Source: Porphyromonas catoniae ATCC 51270
GTDB taxonomy: Bacteria > Bacteroidota > Bacteroidia > Bacteroidales > Porphyromonadaceae
Length of the DNA: 54,119 nucleotides
Reading direction: 5' to 3'
Assembly (NCBI RefSeq): GCF_000565015.1
Contig: NZ_JDFF01000020.1
Coordinates: forward strand, 1 to 54,119
The notes under the pieces are model-generated. The model made no database searches. It was given only the letters and a program-made list of their open reading frames with translations, and was not told the origin of the DNA. Shown here piece after piece: positions 19,878 to 29,168 of the stretch (the stretch's first letter is position 1; each line of letters begins with the position of its first letter). The position numbers and the translations under genes are program-made.

Positions 19878-20789
19878 TTAGTTATTCTTTTTCGGGCGAT
19901 CCTTGATTACAACTTCCTTCAGGCGCAATTCACTGCCCACAGCCCCAATGTACTCTGCTCCACGGAAGCTAGAGGAAAAGACCAGCGCAAGGCGATACTT
20001 CCTCGTCTTGAGGTCGATGGCATCGTAGCGTGTTTGATCTGTGGGTTGTAGTTTAAGTTTGTAAGTCGTCCACTTTCCCTCCTCAGTAGGCTCAAGCTCT
20101 ACGTACCCTCGGGCTAGGATGCGACCATCCGTATGGAGGTTTGTCCCATTGAGGTAGTGCTCATCCTCCGTCACATCGTAGAAGATAGCCGCAGCAGTCC
20201 CCTTATCTGTGGCAGGTAGAGGGATATTTCGCTTTCCTTGCCCATGGATTACCTTCTCTCCAGCCTTATACTGGTAGATGAACTCCATCTCATCGGGGAC
20301 TCCTGCTGTATAGGGCTGACCAAACTCCGTAGACTCTAGTGGCTTACTGACCAAGCTAGCGCGGTTCACTCGCCCAGAGTAGAGCGCACCAGCTATGACA
20401 TTTGTCCCCATACCAAAGAAGTAAAACCCTTTGATGGAGCGGATAAGTGCGCCCACGGTCTCAGCACCTTCCTTCAAGGGGATGACGGGGTAGCTATCCA
20501 CACCTTGTGCAAGGAGGCTATAGCCGTCATTGCTCGCCGAAGCCCAGAAGGTATTCTCGCCTGTCTCTTCGTCATTGATGCTCGGAAGGAGGAAGGAATC
20601 CTTTGACTTCTCGATCCACTTGGTGAAGGTAAAGCGTTGGCTCGTGGTATGTACACCTCCATTATTCCGCTGGGAGGCTGTCTGCTGGATGAACCGCTCA
20701 CGTTCGGCCATTGGGTCGTCACAAGAGACGATGCCTACACCTACGAGGGTGAGGAGTGCTAGTGGTAGTATTCGTTGGATTGTATTCAT
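19878..20789 (-). CDS. PCMD-domain lipoprotein
   Basis: The leader ends in a lipobox at IVSC (about residue 23), so this is probably a surface or outer-membrane lipoprotein. Residues from about 80 to the end resemble the Bacteroidota PCMD domain (putative carbohydrate metabolism domain), with the pattern GALYSGRV, a LATDKGTAAAIFYDVT-like strand, and a final AVGSELRLKEVVI, where the domain normally ends. PCMD proteins often carry immunoglobulin-like repeats before this domain; none is present here. Length is 303 residues. It lies upstream of and close to the beta-barrel gene. Family assignment is by pattern memory and moderately sure; function is unknown. Confidence 0.7.
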   Translation of the reverse strand: MNTIQRILPLALLTLVGVGIVSCDDPMAERERFIQQTASQRNNGGVHTTSQRFTFTKWIEKSKDSFLLPSINDEETGENTFWASASNDGYSLLAQGVDSYPVIPLKEGAETVGALIRSIKGFYFFGMGTNVIAGALYSGRVNRASLVSKPLESTEFGQPYTAGVPDEMEFIYQYKAGEKVIHGQGKRNIPLPATDKGTAAAIFYDVTEDEHYLNGTNLHTDGRILARGYVELEPTEEGKWTTYKLKLQPTDQTRYDAIDLKTRKYRLALVFSSSFRGAEYIGAVGSELRLKEVVIKDRPKKNN

Positions 20790-20839
20790 TACGCTATCCT
20801 TGTACTTTTAGATTCTAATATATTCATGTATAAAGAAAT

Positions 20840-20871
20840 AGCCTCACTACTGTTTAAGCGGTAGTGAGGCT
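20840..20871 (-). terminator. terminator after rplS
   Basis: An 11-bp perfect stem (20840-20850 with 20861-20871, arms GCCTCACTAC/GTAGTGAGGC) followed on the minus strand by ATTTCTTT. It lies 30 bases beyond the rplS stop. Confidence 0.75.
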
Positions 20872-20900
20872 AAGATCTTGTCCTCGTCGTGAGGCGGTAC

Positions 20901-21260
20901 CTACTTCTCGATAGCTACGCGACGCTCCTTGATACGAGCCTTCTTACCTGTGAGAGCACGAAGGTAGTAGAGCTTCGCACGGCGTACCTTACCGAGCTTC
21001 TCGACGGTGATCTTTTCGATGAAGGGGCTCTCAAGCGTGAAGATACGCTCTACGCCTACCCCCTCAGAGATCTTACGTACTGTGAAATGCTTCTTCTCAC
21101 CGTGACCACTGATACGGATGACCACGCCACGATAGCGCTGGATACGCTCCTTACCACCTTCGCTGATGCGATAGTCTACAGTGATGGTGTCTCCGCTGCG
21201 GAAAGAAGGATGGCTCTTGCCTGTAGCGAAAGCCTCGTTGACGATCTTAATAAAGTCCAT
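20901..21260 (-). CDS. rplS: 50S ribosomal protein L19
   Basis: L19 sits at the 30S-50S interface of the ribosome. The 119-residue protein covers the complete family: [20 protein letters not shown] near the N-terminus and the conserved C-terminal block [12 protein letters not shown]-type (here [15 protein letters not shown]) followed by a basic end. It stands alone, with a promoter box about 100 bases upstream and a terminator directly downstream. Confidence 0.97.
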   Translation of the reverse strand: MDFIKIVNEAFATGKSHPSFRSGDTITVDYRISEGGKERIQRYRGVVIRISGHGEKKHFTVRKISEGVGVERIFTLESPFIEKITVEKLGKVRRAKLYYLRALTGKKARIKERRVAIEK

Positions 21261-21356
21261 TTGTCTTTGTCCTTTAGCTTATTTGATTAGTACTACACCA
21301 AACGCAATGTAACAGGCCACACAAGACTTTCCTGACAGAGATTGCGCAAAGCGTCG

Positions 21357-21364
21357 CAAAGATA
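21357..21364 (-). promoter_or_regulatory. -7 box for rplS
   Basis: TATCTTTG on the minus strand, 97 bases upstream of the rplS start, preceded by a T-rich tract. A TTG lies 12 bases further upstream, shorter than usual spacing. Confidence 0.5.
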
Positions 21365-21577
21365 CGAAAAAAGTAGCAACCCACACCATCCCTCCACTAG
21401 CTCGCTTGCCACACACCTCTACTCCCGGTATCTCAGCATACCGATTATCCGAGGTGCATTATGCCTATCTACCGAATACCTACACTTATACTCCTCCTCT
21501 TCGTTCGCTCGCCTCTAGCTACTCGAGGTAAACAGCCTCTCTCAGAAGTCTTTTACTCCCTCCTGAAATTTCCCTCA

Positions 21578-21711
21578 ACGAGTTACCATAAGTCGTCACA
21601 ACGAGTTATGGTAACTCGCTTAAACAAGTTGTGGTAACTCGTCCAAGAGAGTTATGGTAACTCGTCCAAGAGAGTTATGGTAACTCGTCGCGACGACTTA
21701 CCACAACTCGT
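21578..21711. repeat. 23-bp-period palindrome array 3 (six units)
   Basis: Six 18-19 bp units start at 21578, 21601, 21624, 21647, 21670 and 21693, each exactly 23 bases apart. The inner four follow ACGAGTTATGGTAACTCGT with few changes. The first (ACGAGTTACCATAAGTCGT) and last (ACGACTTACCACAACTCGT) carry the four-base core inverted (CCAT or CCAC instead of TGGT), so each end can fold into a hairpin with its neighbour. The gene-free stretch 21261-21817 also holds the rplS promoter box and the fmt terminator. The same family occurs at 49174-49284. Confidence 0.85.
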
Positions 21712-21750
21712 TACCTCCTCTCTCAAATACCTTTATATAGGGCATTTAGA

Positions 21751-21780
21751 AGCCCGAACAAGAAGGCTCTTGCTCGGGCT
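21751..21780 (-). terminator. terminator after fmt
   Basis: A 13-bp stem (21751-21763 with 21768-21780) with one G-T pair and a four-base loop, followed by CTTCTAAAT on the minus strand; 38 bases past the fmt stop. Confidence 0.65.
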
Positions 21781-21817
21781 AATTTACCCCCTCGAGGGAT
21801 ACGGACGACTCTGTACG

Positions 21818-22771
21818 TTAGCGCAGGCCGTTGAGGTAGGCAGAGGCGGACATCGCCTTCTTGGCTGGGGGTTGTAGCGTCTTGATGGCTAAGAAGCCAT
21901 CCGCCGTAGCGACCCAGAGCTGACCCTTGGGGCGAATAAGGATAGTCCCTGGCTCGGGGCGCAAAGTAAGATCGTCGGAGGATAAAATCGGCTCCGTCTC
22001 AAGGATCTTGAAGACAAGAGGCTCGTGCCCCTCAATGGCAAGTGTTGCCCAAGCCGCAGGATAGGGTGCGAGGCCTCGCACCTGGTTGTGTAGCACTTCG
22101 GTCGGACGATTCCATAGGAGCTCGGTATTCTCCTTCGTGAGCTTGGGTGCTGGCGTTGGTGCTTCTTCATAATCCTCTTGCGCTCGTCCTTTTGGCTCTT
22201 CTTCCTGAAGGAAAAGATCAACCGTGCGTAGCAGAGTTTTCGCTCCAAGTAGCATCAGACGATCATGCACCTTGCCGACATTATCATCGGGAGCGATCGG
22301 TAGGCGATCCTGCAGGAGTACATCCCCTGTATCCAGCTCGTGTCGGAGACGGAAGGTCGTCACCCCTGTCTCTGTGTCTCCATTCATGATTGCCCAGTGG
22401 ATTGGAGCCGCACCACGATAACGAGGCAAGAGTGAGCCGTGCAGGTTAATCGTGCCTAACCGTGGGAGCATCCAGACTACCTCGGGAAGCATTCGGAAAG
22501 CAACCACGATGCCTAGGTCAGGCTGTAACTCATGTAGCCGAGCCACGAACTCCTCATCCCTAAGACGAACAGGCTGTAGCACCTCAAGCCCCTGACTCAC
22601 TGCGTAGGTCTTGATGTTACTCTCCTTGAGTTTGTGCCCTCGCCCCATAGGCTTATCAGGCATCGTCACGACAGCCACGACATTATAGCCACCCTCGACA
22701 AGTGCCTTGAGCGAAGGCAGTGCGAAGTCAGCTGTTGCCATATATACAATCCGCAGTTGGTCTTTCGTCAT
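21818..22771 (-). CDS. fmt: methionyl-tRNA formyltransferase
   Basis: Formylates initiator Met-tRNA using 10-formyl-tetrahydrofolate. The 317-residue protein has the catalytic N-terminal domain, with the conserved LHGSLLPRYRGAAPIHWAIM segment (about residues 112-131) carrying the active Asn/His and LDTGDVLLQ (about 146-154) carrying the active Asp, then the C-terminal OB-fold tRNA-binding domain. The length is normal. It has its own promoter pair (22801-22829) and a terminator, so it is likely transcribed separately from priA. Confidence 0.96.
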   Translation of the reverse strand: MTKDQLRIVYMATADFALPSLKALVEGGYNVVAVVTMPDKPMGRGHKLKESNIKTYAVSQGLEVLQPVRLRDEEFVARLHELQPDLGIVVAFRMLPEVVWMLPRLGTINLHGSLLPRYRGAAPIHWAIMNGDTETGVTTFRLRHELDTGDVLLQDRLPIAPDDNVGKVHDRLMLLGAKTLLRTVDLFLQEEEPKGRAQEDYEEAPTPAPKLTKENTELLWNRPTEVLHNQVRGLAPYPAAWATLAIEGHEPLVFKILETEPILSSDDLTLRPEPGTILIRPKGQLWVATADGFLAIKTLQPPAKKAMSASAYLNGLR

Positions 22772-22800
22772 TTTCTCTATTTATAAATACGTTACACGCA

Positions 22801-22829
22801 CAAAAGTACGAAGATAAGGGCTTAGCAAA
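22801..22829 (-). promoter_or_regulatory. promoter for fmt
   Basis: On the minus strand TTTG (22826-22829) and TACTTTTG (22801-22808) are separated by 17 bases, matching the Bacteroidota -33/-7 pair; 30 bases upstream of the fmt start. Confidence 0.6.
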
Positions 22830-22967
22830 AAGGTATCTCCCTCAGCCTGAGCTGTCGGGACAATCAAACCATACAGCCTCTTGGCTGACTTGGGCTATGC
22901 GTAAGGAGAGAGAAGAAAAAGGGTTAAGGGATGGGGAGATCGTATAGGTAGGTCAAGTAAGGCTTTG

Positions 22968-25463
22968 CTAGAGAGGGTCGACATCAAAGAGGATTGTGAC
23001 GCGACGGCTCTCAGGGAGTGTGGTGTGCAGTTGCGCCAGAGAGGCACGGAAAGCAACCCGCTCCTCTCGGTACGATGTACCAAGCGGACGACGCACGAGG
23101 ATACGTTGGATGTACTTCCCATCAACACGACCCACCTCAGGAGAGAGTGCTTCACTCACTTGCTCAGAAGGAAGGAGTGCTCTAAGGTAACGCACCAAAT
23201 GAAGCCCAACCAGCCCCAAGAGACGTGCATCCTTCCCTTTCAAATAGATATAGGTCATCCGACAGAAGGGTGGATAATGCAGTGCTTCACGATCAGAGAG
23301 CGTCTTGCGAATGAAGGCTTCATAGTCCCCTTCCTCTAGGACGGAGAGGAAGGTATTCTCAGCGTCGTTGGTCTGAATCAGGAACTCGGGCTTTCCTCCC
23401 TTTTGCTCCGCTCCTCGCAGACGCAGCTGAGTGAGCAGCTGGAAGGCTCGCTCGTACGAACGGAAGTCTGGGTAGCCCAGCACGGCGTCCAGTTGCACGA
23501 CACCGATTAGTCCCACCTCACCCCATACCGATTGACCCTTGATGAGCTGTGTCCCAACCAATATATCTGCCCCTTCGCTCTCTAGGCGTGCTTGTAGCTC
23601 CAGTTGCTTCTTCCTCGAGGCAAGGCTATCGCTATCAATGCGTACAACCGACTGCTCCGGGAAGAGACGCTGTACCTCTTCCTCCACCCGCTCCACGCCA
23701 TAGCCCACCTGACGTAGGGCTGGGATACGCCCTCGCTTCGTCTCCACCTCCGTTGCTCCACAGTGAGGGCAAGCCTCGGGAAGCAATTCCGTATAGCCAC
23801 AATAATGACACAAAAGCATCCCTCGAGCTTGGTGATAAGAAAGGCTCACATCGCAGTGAGGACAGAGGATACGTGCATTACAAGCATTGCAGAGCAGGTA
23901 TGGCGCGTATCCCCTTCTGTTTTGCAAGAGTAGGACAGCTTTCCCCTCAGCTAGCACAGCCTTCATCCGATCATAGATATAGGGGGAGAGGGCGTAGCCA
24001 TAGGGCATGTCCTTCGAGCGACGAAGTCCCTTTAGGTCAATTAGAGTAAAGCGAGGAAGAGATGCCGTGGGAATTACTTCTTCTCTCTCGTCTCTTACCA
24101 GAGCATACTTCCCCCTCAGTGCATGAAAGACCACTTCGGCAGAGGGTGTAGTAGAAGCAAGAAGCACCTTTGCCCCACACTGGTTTGCTCGCCACAGAGC
24201 AACATCTCGAGCATGATAAAGAGGCTGGTTGATCTGCTGTTTGTAGAGGTACTCTTGCTCCTCATCCAACACAACAAGACTAAGCCGAGGGAGAGGGAGA
24301 AAGACAGCAGCACGTGTCCCGATGACCAGAGCAGGCTCCGTGAATGATGAGAGTCGGGTGAAGGTCTCCACTCGAAGTGCCTCACTTAGGAGACTGTGGT
24401 AGGTGTACGTCTGTCCTGCAGAGAGACGCATGAGACGACTTAGGAAGGAGAAGCTCGAAGGTGTGGGGTTAACCGTATGTGTGAGGAACAGCACTTGTCC
24501 CCCAGCCTGCAGTGTTTGCTTCACTTGGGCAAGGAGATATTCCTCCTTAGCACGGATCGTCTTAGCCCAATAGAGACTCACAGGCTTCTCTAGTGGAGGC
24601 ACAGAGGGAAGCGACTGAGTTATTTCTTCATCTTCCCTCATCTCTAGACGACTCTTCGGAGCTAGTACCTCCTTCAGTATTCCCTTATCGATGAGTGCTC
24701 GTAGCGGTGCCGTACTCTGTGGGAGATGCTCTAGGAGCAAAGAGCGATGCAAGCTACCTGAATGAGACTGCCCACTCTGCTCCAAAAGCCGAAGGAAGGT
24801 CTCAAGAACCATAGCCTGCTTGGGTGCACGGGTAAGCCCTGCATAAACCTCAGAGAGGGCAGTCTCATCCTCCTGCAATCTCTGCTCTAAACTCAAGTAG
24901 CGCACGAGCCGAGGGCGGTAGCTATGCTGTAGCTCCTCCTCCGTTATAACTGCTCCTAATGCGACTAGATGTAGGATGGGGGTTGTTAGGCGTCTCCCGA
25001 GGAGCTTCTCTAGACGATCAACAAGAACTGCCCGACCACCAAGCGAGGAGAGTGTGTCGAGAACTTGAAGCTCCGTTGCTGTAAGTGGTGCGTCTGAACT
25101 AAAATTGGGATTGAGGCTGAGTGTCGTCTTGCTCTCAGGAAGGAGTCCAGAGGGAAGTGCCACACGGAGTACCGAACCTAAAGGGCAAACATAATAATAG
25201 CTCAACCAGTCCCAGAGCCCCAGCACCTCTGCGGAGACTAAGGGACGAGCATCAAGGATTTGCTCTACGCTCTTGACCTTCCTTGGCTCTCCTTCCTCCA
25301 CCAAGCTTCGTACAACACCTGTATAGTATCGTTTCGAACCAAAGGGAACCACCACGCGACAGCCTGGGGCAAGCTCGGGGCAATTCACACGTAAAGCCTC
25401 AGGTACTTCATACGAGTAAGTACCCTCGACAGCAAGAGGAATGATGACTTCGGCTAGGAGCAT
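22968..25463 (-). CDS. priA: primosomal protein N' (PriA) with degraded helicase motifs
   Basis: PriA recognises stalled forks and starts primosome loading. The 831-residue protein shows the expected order: N-terminal DNA-binding region, helicase lobes, and the zinc module with eight Cys (525, 528, 534, 537, 552, 555, 565, 568). The helicase motifs are abnormal. Where GVTGSGKTE belongs (residues about 295-308) it reads SLYWAKTIRAKEEY. The DEEH box is DEEQ (400-403). Motif V is one residue short (GTQLIKGQ), and motif VI QVAGRAGR reads QLRLRGAEQ (679-687). It probably cannot hydrolyse ATP like E. coli PriA, though it may still bind forks and load DnaB partners. The reading frame is intact. It follows dacB by 27 bases on the same strand. 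Confidence 0.93.
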   Translation of the reverse strand: MLLAEVIIPLAVEGTYSYEVPEALRVNCPELAPGCRVVVPFGSKRYYTGVVRSLVEEGEPRKVKSVEQILDARPLVSAEVLGLWDWLSYYYVCPLGSVLRVALPSGLLPESKTTLSLNPNFSSDAPLTATELQVLDTLSSLGGRAVLVDRLEKLLGRRLTTPILHLVALGAVITEEELQHSYRPRLVRYLSLEQRLQEDETALSEVYAGLTRAPKQAMVLETFLRLLEQSGQSHSGSLHRSLLLEHLPQSTAPLRALIDKGILKEVLAPKSRLEMREDEEITQSLPSVPPLEKPVSLYWAKTIRAKEEYLLAQVKQTLQAGGQVLFLTHTVNPTPSSFSFLSRLMRLSAGQTYTYHSLLSEALRVETFTRLSSFTEPALVIGTRAAVFLPLPRLSLVVLDEEQEYLYKQQINQPLYHARDVALWRANQCGAKVLLASTTPSAEVVFHALRGKYALVRDEREEVIPTASLPRFTLIDLKGLRRSKDMPYGYALSPYIYDRMKAVLAEGKAVLLLQNRRGYAPYLLCNACNARILCPHCDVSLSYHQARGMLLCHYCGYTELLPEACPHCGATEVETKRGRIPALRQVGYGVERVEEEVQRLFPEQSVVRIDSDSLASRKKQLELQARLESEGADILVGTQLIKGQSVWGEVGLIGVVQLDAVLGYPDFRSYERAFQLLTQLRLRGAEQKGGKPEFLIQTNDAENTFLSVLEEGDYEAFIRKTLSDREALHYPPFCRMTYIYLKGKDARLLGLVGLHLVRYLRALLPSEQVSEALSPEVGRVDGKYIQRILVRRPLGTSYREERVAFRASLAQLHTTLPESRRVTILFDVDPL

Positions 25464-25490
25464 AGATAGGGGGAGGGATAGGTAGTTCCG

Positions 25491-26981
25491 TTAGCGTTTC
25501 CTACGGCGCAAAGTACGTTGTTTGGCCTTGCCTCGCTTTGCAACTTTACCCCTGTGGTATTTGGCAGGAGGTGGTGCAACGAAAAGCTCGCTAACAAAAC
25601 GAGCAAAAGAGACCCTTGCCTCGGAGGTGTCCCTCAGTCCCCCAGCCATGAAGACAAGGCTATACCAATGTTCCTTCCACCGAACGTACCCAGCATAGCC
25701 TCGCACCCCTCGGATCGAACCGCTCTTCATATAGGCGGTGATACTGGGATGGATCTGCAGGCGACGCACTGTACCTTCCTTGCCCACCTCAGGCAGTGAA
25801 GCGAGAAAGGGTGCATGAAGCTCTTTATCCTCCCACAGCGCACGTAGCACTAGGCTTAATGCTTGAGAAGAAAGGCGTCCATGGGGACTCAGCCCAGAGC
25901 CATCCATCGGAGTGAACTGACTCTCGGGGAGCTGAAGACGCTTCTGCCAGTAGTCACGTACCGCCACGGGGAGCGAACTCTTACGCTGCAGACTGTCATT
26001 CAGCACGTAGGCCATGGCCTCAGCATAGACATTAGCACTTCGGCAGTTTGTAATCCGTATCAGAGTATCTGCCCTCAGTGAGGAGTACACTCCGAGTGTA
26101 TCAATAGGACCTCCGAGGCTGTCTCGTAGCAGGGTGGTAGGTACGAGCACCTCTATCCCTTGCTTGCGAAGCCCTTCCCTAAGCCATAGCCCTAGATAGA
26201 GAGGTGGATCGACAAAAGGCATACGGCGATGACGCATATCTAATCCCTCTCGCACCGCTCCCGAGACAAGGAGGCTATCCTCATGGGAAGTGAGGTCAAG
26301 GCTCAGCTGGGTAGAGGTGGAGACAAAAGCGTCTGTCGCTGTCGGGATCTCAAGGGAGGCAATGAAGCCCTCTGCCTGAAGGGTGTCTGCCGAAGACGTC
26401 AGATAGAGATCTGCATAGTTATCTGCGACATTCATACCCGAGACAGTAGCCCCATAGTACTCATTCAGGTCCTCATCGGGCCAATATTCACCGAGGGAGG
26501 GTGTGGGGAAGCCTTGCAAGTCAAGAGCTATTCCTCCCGTTACCCTACGGATACCCCACCGCTGGAGCAAGGAGGCAATCTCACTAACCAGCCGCCCCCG
26601 ATGCTCAATGTAGTGAGACGCTAGAGAAGGGTCACCAGAAGCCCCGAGCACCAGTTGACCATGGAGCGTATCTCCCGAGAGCTGTCCTCGGATACCAATG
26701 GGAGTTTGGAAACGATAATCAGCCCCCTTCAGAGCAAGGAACGCCCCCGTCGTGGGGATCTTCATCAGAGAGGCTGGACAAAAGGACTCCTCACTTCGGT
26801 AACGAATAATCGGAGTCTGTGTCTCAAGGTCTGTAAGGAGTACTGTTACTCGTGCGCCCTGCTTCTTCTCCAAGAGACGCAGTACCTCCAGAGCCTTAGG
26901 ATAAGGCTGTGCCTGCCCCGCGTAAGGGAGGAGCAGGAAGGAGAAGAATAGCGCAAGGAAGAGCTGAGAGCGCAAGGTCAC
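25491..26981 (-). CDS. dacB: D-alanyl-D-alanine carboxypeptidase/endopeptidase (PBP4, S13)
   Basis: A low-molecular-weight penicillin-binding protein that trims or cleaves peptidoglycan stem peptides in the periplasm. A signal peptide (about residues 1-24) is followed by the S13 motifs: SLMK (Ser-x-x-Lys, about residue 70), the Ser-x-Asn region in the insertion-containing middle domain, and KSG (where KTG is usual) in YMKSGSIRGVRGY. It ends in a strongly basic tail (RGKAKQRTLRRRKR) of unknown purpose. The length of 496 residues fits the family. The start codon is GTG. A terminator separates it from rplY upstream; priA follows closely and is probably on the same message. Confidence 0.92.
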   Translation of the reverse strand: MTLRSQLFLALFFSFLLLPYAGQAQPYPKALEVLRLLEKKQGARVTVLLTDLETQTPIIRYRSEESFCPASLMKIPTTGAFLALKGADYRFQTPIGIRGQLSGDTLHGQLVLGASGDPSLASHYIEHRGRLVSEIASLLQRWGIRRVTGGIALDLQGFPTPSLGEYWPDEDLNEYYGATVSGMNVADNYADLYLTSSADTLQAEGFIASLEIPTATDAFVSTSTQLSLDLTSHEDSLLVSGAVREGLDMRHRRMPFVDPPLYLGLWLREGLRKQGIEVLVPTTLLRDSLGGPIDTLGVYSSLRADTLIRITNCRSANVYAEAMAYVLNDSLQRKSSLPVAVRDYWQKRLQLPESQFTPMDGSGLSPHGRLSSQALSLVLRALWEDKELHAPFLASLPEVGKEGTVRRLQIHPSITAYMKSGSIRGVRGYAGYVRWKEHWYSLVFMAGGLRDTSEARVSFARFVSELFVAPPPAKYHRGKVAKRGKAKQRTLRRRKR

Positions 26982-27011
26982 AGGATAATTTACGGGGGAA
27001 AGTAAAGGAAG

Positions 27012-27047
27012 AGAGGCCGCTCCAAGCCTAAGCAGGGAGCGGCCTCT
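27012..27047 (-). terminator. terminator after rplY
   Basis: A 12-bp perfect stem (27012-27023 with 27036-27047) followed on the minus strand by CTTCCTTT; 25 bases past the rplY stop and just before dacB. Confidence 0.75.
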
Positions 27048-27071
27048 TGTATAGGGAAATAGTCCGTGGAC

Positions 27072-27650
27072 TTACTTAGCAGCACCCTTAGCCATAGCAC
27101 CACGTGTAGCACGGGTAAGCTTAACGGCACATACCACAGCGTTCTTAGCGTTGGTAATTTCAAGTCCATCGAAATTGAGAGCACCGACCTGGATTGTCTT
27201 GCCTAGGCCAAGCTCCGTGACATCGATGAAGAGCTGTTCAGGGATTTCGTTGTAAGGAGCACGCACCTTGAGCTTACGCATCTCGAGGCTGAGCTTACCC
27301 CCAGCCTTCACACCCTCGGCGTGACCTGTCAGCACAACAGGTACCTCCATGACAATGGGCTTACCAGCCTCTACCTCGAGGAAGTCTAGGTGAAGGATTG
27401 CGTCCGTTACGGGATGGAACTGTAGGTCCTTGAGGACGGCCTTTACTTTCTTACCTGCGATATCTAGGTCAATAACAAAGATATCTGGCGAATAAACCAG
27501 ATTACGTACTGCCTCCTGGCTCACGGTGAAGTGTACCACGTCGTTACCGCCGTAGAGGACAGCGGGGATGAGGTCACCTGCACGTAGACCCTTAGAGGCC
27601 TTCTTGCCAAGATCGGGGCGAGGTTGCCCTGCTAGTTGGAATGTCTTCAT
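27072..27650 (-). CDS. rplY: 50S ribosomal protein L25 (Ctc type)
   Basis: Binds 5S rRNA in the large subunit. The 192-residue form has the short N-terminal L25 domain (GLRAGDLIPAVLYGG) and the longer C-terminal beta domain of the TL5/Ctc kind (VPVVLTGHAEGVKAGG). It ends in an alanine/lysine-rich tail. The start ATG gives the usual MKTFQLAGQPR N-terminus. A TATCTTTG box is upstream. It is divergent from sufS. Confidence 0.95.
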   Translation of the reverse strand: MKTFQLAGQPRPDLGKKASKGLRAGDLIPAVLYGGNDVVHFTVSQEAVRNLVYSPDIFVIDLDIAGKKVKAVLKDLQFHPVTDAILHLDFLEVEAGKPIVMEVPVVLTGHAEGVKAGGKLSLEMRKLKVRAPYNEIPEQLFIDVTELGLGKTIQVGALNFDGLEITNAKNAVVCAVKLTRATRGAMAKGAAK

Positions 27651-27767
27651 TCTTGTTTCTAATAGTTGTGTTACTCAAAATTAGTGTTATCTAATTTCCC
27701 ATCACACGAGTCCTTATGCCCGAAGCACAAGGGCCATCTCGGGGGAGAGACAATCGTCAAACGCCCA

Positions 27768-27775
27768 CAAAGATA
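27768..27775 (-). promoter_or_regulatory. -7 box for rplY
   Basis: TATCTTTG on the minus strand, 118 bases upstream of the rplY start; a TTG lies 14 bases further upstream. Confidence 0.45.
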
Positions 27776-27864
27776 CGATAAATCTTTGGCAAGGAGATAC
27801 AGCCTTCTCCTCTTGACACTCCATAAATTATATAGAGAGGCCTTGCCTAAGCCCTTGAGAAGCC

Positions 27865-27900
27865 TTTGAGTAGGGAGCAACATCGTTTTACCTACCTTTG
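27865..27900 (+). promoter_or_regulatory. promoter for sufS
   Basis: TTTG at 27865-27868 and TACCTTTG at 27893-27900 with a 24-base gap, slightly long; 40 bases before the sufS ATG. Confidence 0.5.
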
Positions 27901-27940
27901 TTGTACACTTAAAAAGGCTAAATACAGACCGATAAACGAT

Positions 27941-29164
27941 ATGTACAGCTTAGAAGATATAAGAAAAGAGTTCCCTATACTAGGTAAGGAGGTACACGGC
28001 AAGCCCCTTATCTACCTCGATAATGCAGCCACGACCCAAAAGCCCCTATGCGTAGTAGAGGCCATCAACCAAGCCTACTACTCAGCCAATGCCAACGTGC
28101 ATCGGGGGGTACACTATCTCAGCCAGCTCGCCACAGAGCACCACGAGGAGGCCCGTCGGCGTGTCGCTCGCTTCATCGGAGCCCCTTCCCCTGAAGGGCT
28201 CATCTTCACACGAGGTACAACCGAGGCTATTAACCTCGTTGCCTACTCCGCAGGTGAAGCCTTCTTCCTGAGCGAAGGCGATGAGATCCTCATCAGCACG
28301 ATGGAGCATCATTCTAACATCGTCCCTTGGCAACTCCTCGCAGCTCGGCGTGGTGCCAAGCTCAAGGTCATACCGCTGACCCCCGATGGACAGCTCGATA
28401 TGTCCGCCTACCGAAGCCTACTCTCCCCACGTACACGCCTTGTCTCAGTCGCCCATGTCAGCAATGTCCTCGGCACGGTCAATCCCGTAGAGGAGGTCAC
28501 ACATCTAGCCCACGAGGTGGGTGCACTTGTCCTCATTGATGGGGCGCAGGCTGTGGCACATACTCGGGTGAATGTAGAGGAGATTGGGGCAGACTTCTAC
28601 GCATTCAGTGCGCACAAGATCTACGGCCCTGTGGGTATCGGTGCCCTCTGGGGTCGCCCCGAGGTACTGAAGCAGATGCCCCCATATATGGGAGGGGGAG
28701 AGATGATCGAAAAAGTAAGTTTCGAGAAGACGACATACAATGTACTCCCCTTCAAGTTCGAGGCAGGCACACCAGACTATGTCGGGTCTACCGCCTTCTC
28801 TGCTGCCCTAGACTTCGTCGAACGGCTAGGGATAGAGGCCATCGCTCATCACGAGGAGGAGCTTCTAGCCTATGCGACAGAGCGACTACTGAGTGAGTTC
28901 CCAGAGAGCTACATCCTTGGCACTGCTCCCCACAAGGGGGGGATACTATCCTTTGGGATCGGGAAGATACACCCCTTCGATCTAGGTACACTCCTTGATC
29001 ACATGGGGGTAGCCATACGCACGGGGCATCACTGCGCCGAGCCCCTCCTGCACAGTTACGGGTACGAGGCTGTGGCACGTGCTTCGTTTGGGCTGTATAA
29101 CACTCGGGAGGAAGTAGATTACTTCTTCGAAGCACTCCATCGGGTCGTCCCGATGCTCCTCTAG
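27941..29164 (+). CDS. sufS: cysteine desulfurase (SufS type)
   Basis: A PLP enzyme that takes sulfur from cysteine as a protein-bound persulfide for iron-sulfur cluster assembly. Lys226 in [10 protein letters not shown] is the PLP lysine; Cys365 in RTGHHCAEP is the persulfide cysteine. The pattern [13 protein letters not shown] near residue 50 and the short Cys loop mark the SufS (group II) branch. The ATG at 27941 gives the typical [14 protein letters not shown] start, and a promoter lies just upstream of it. It is not next to sufBCD; rnhB follows by four bases. Confidence 0.95.
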   Translation: MYSLEDIRKEFPILGKEVHGKPLIYLDNAATTQKPLCVVEAINQAYYSANANVHRGVHYLSQLATEHHEEARRRVARFIGAPSPEGLIFTRGTTEAINLVAYSAGEAFFLSEGDEILISTMEHHSNIVPWQLLAARRGAKLKVIPLTPDGQLDMSAYRSLLSPRTRLVSVAHVSNVLGTVNPVEEVTHLAHEVGALVLIDGAQAVAHTRVNVEEIGADFYAFSAHKIYGPVGIGALWGRPEVLKQMPPYMGGGEMIEKVSFEKTTYNVLPFKFEAGTPDYVGSTAFSAALDFVERLGIEAIAHHEEELLAYATERLLSEFPESYILGTAPHKGGILSFGIGKIHPFDLGTLLDHMGVAIRTGHHCAEPLLHSYGYEAVARASFGLYNTREEVDYFFEALHRVVPMLL

Positions 29165-29168
29165 GTGT

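Noticed and set aside
21578-21711. CRISPR array
   Set aside because: The 23-bp period is too short, units are palindromic and variable, and the gaps of about 4-5 bases are not spacers. No cas genes are present.
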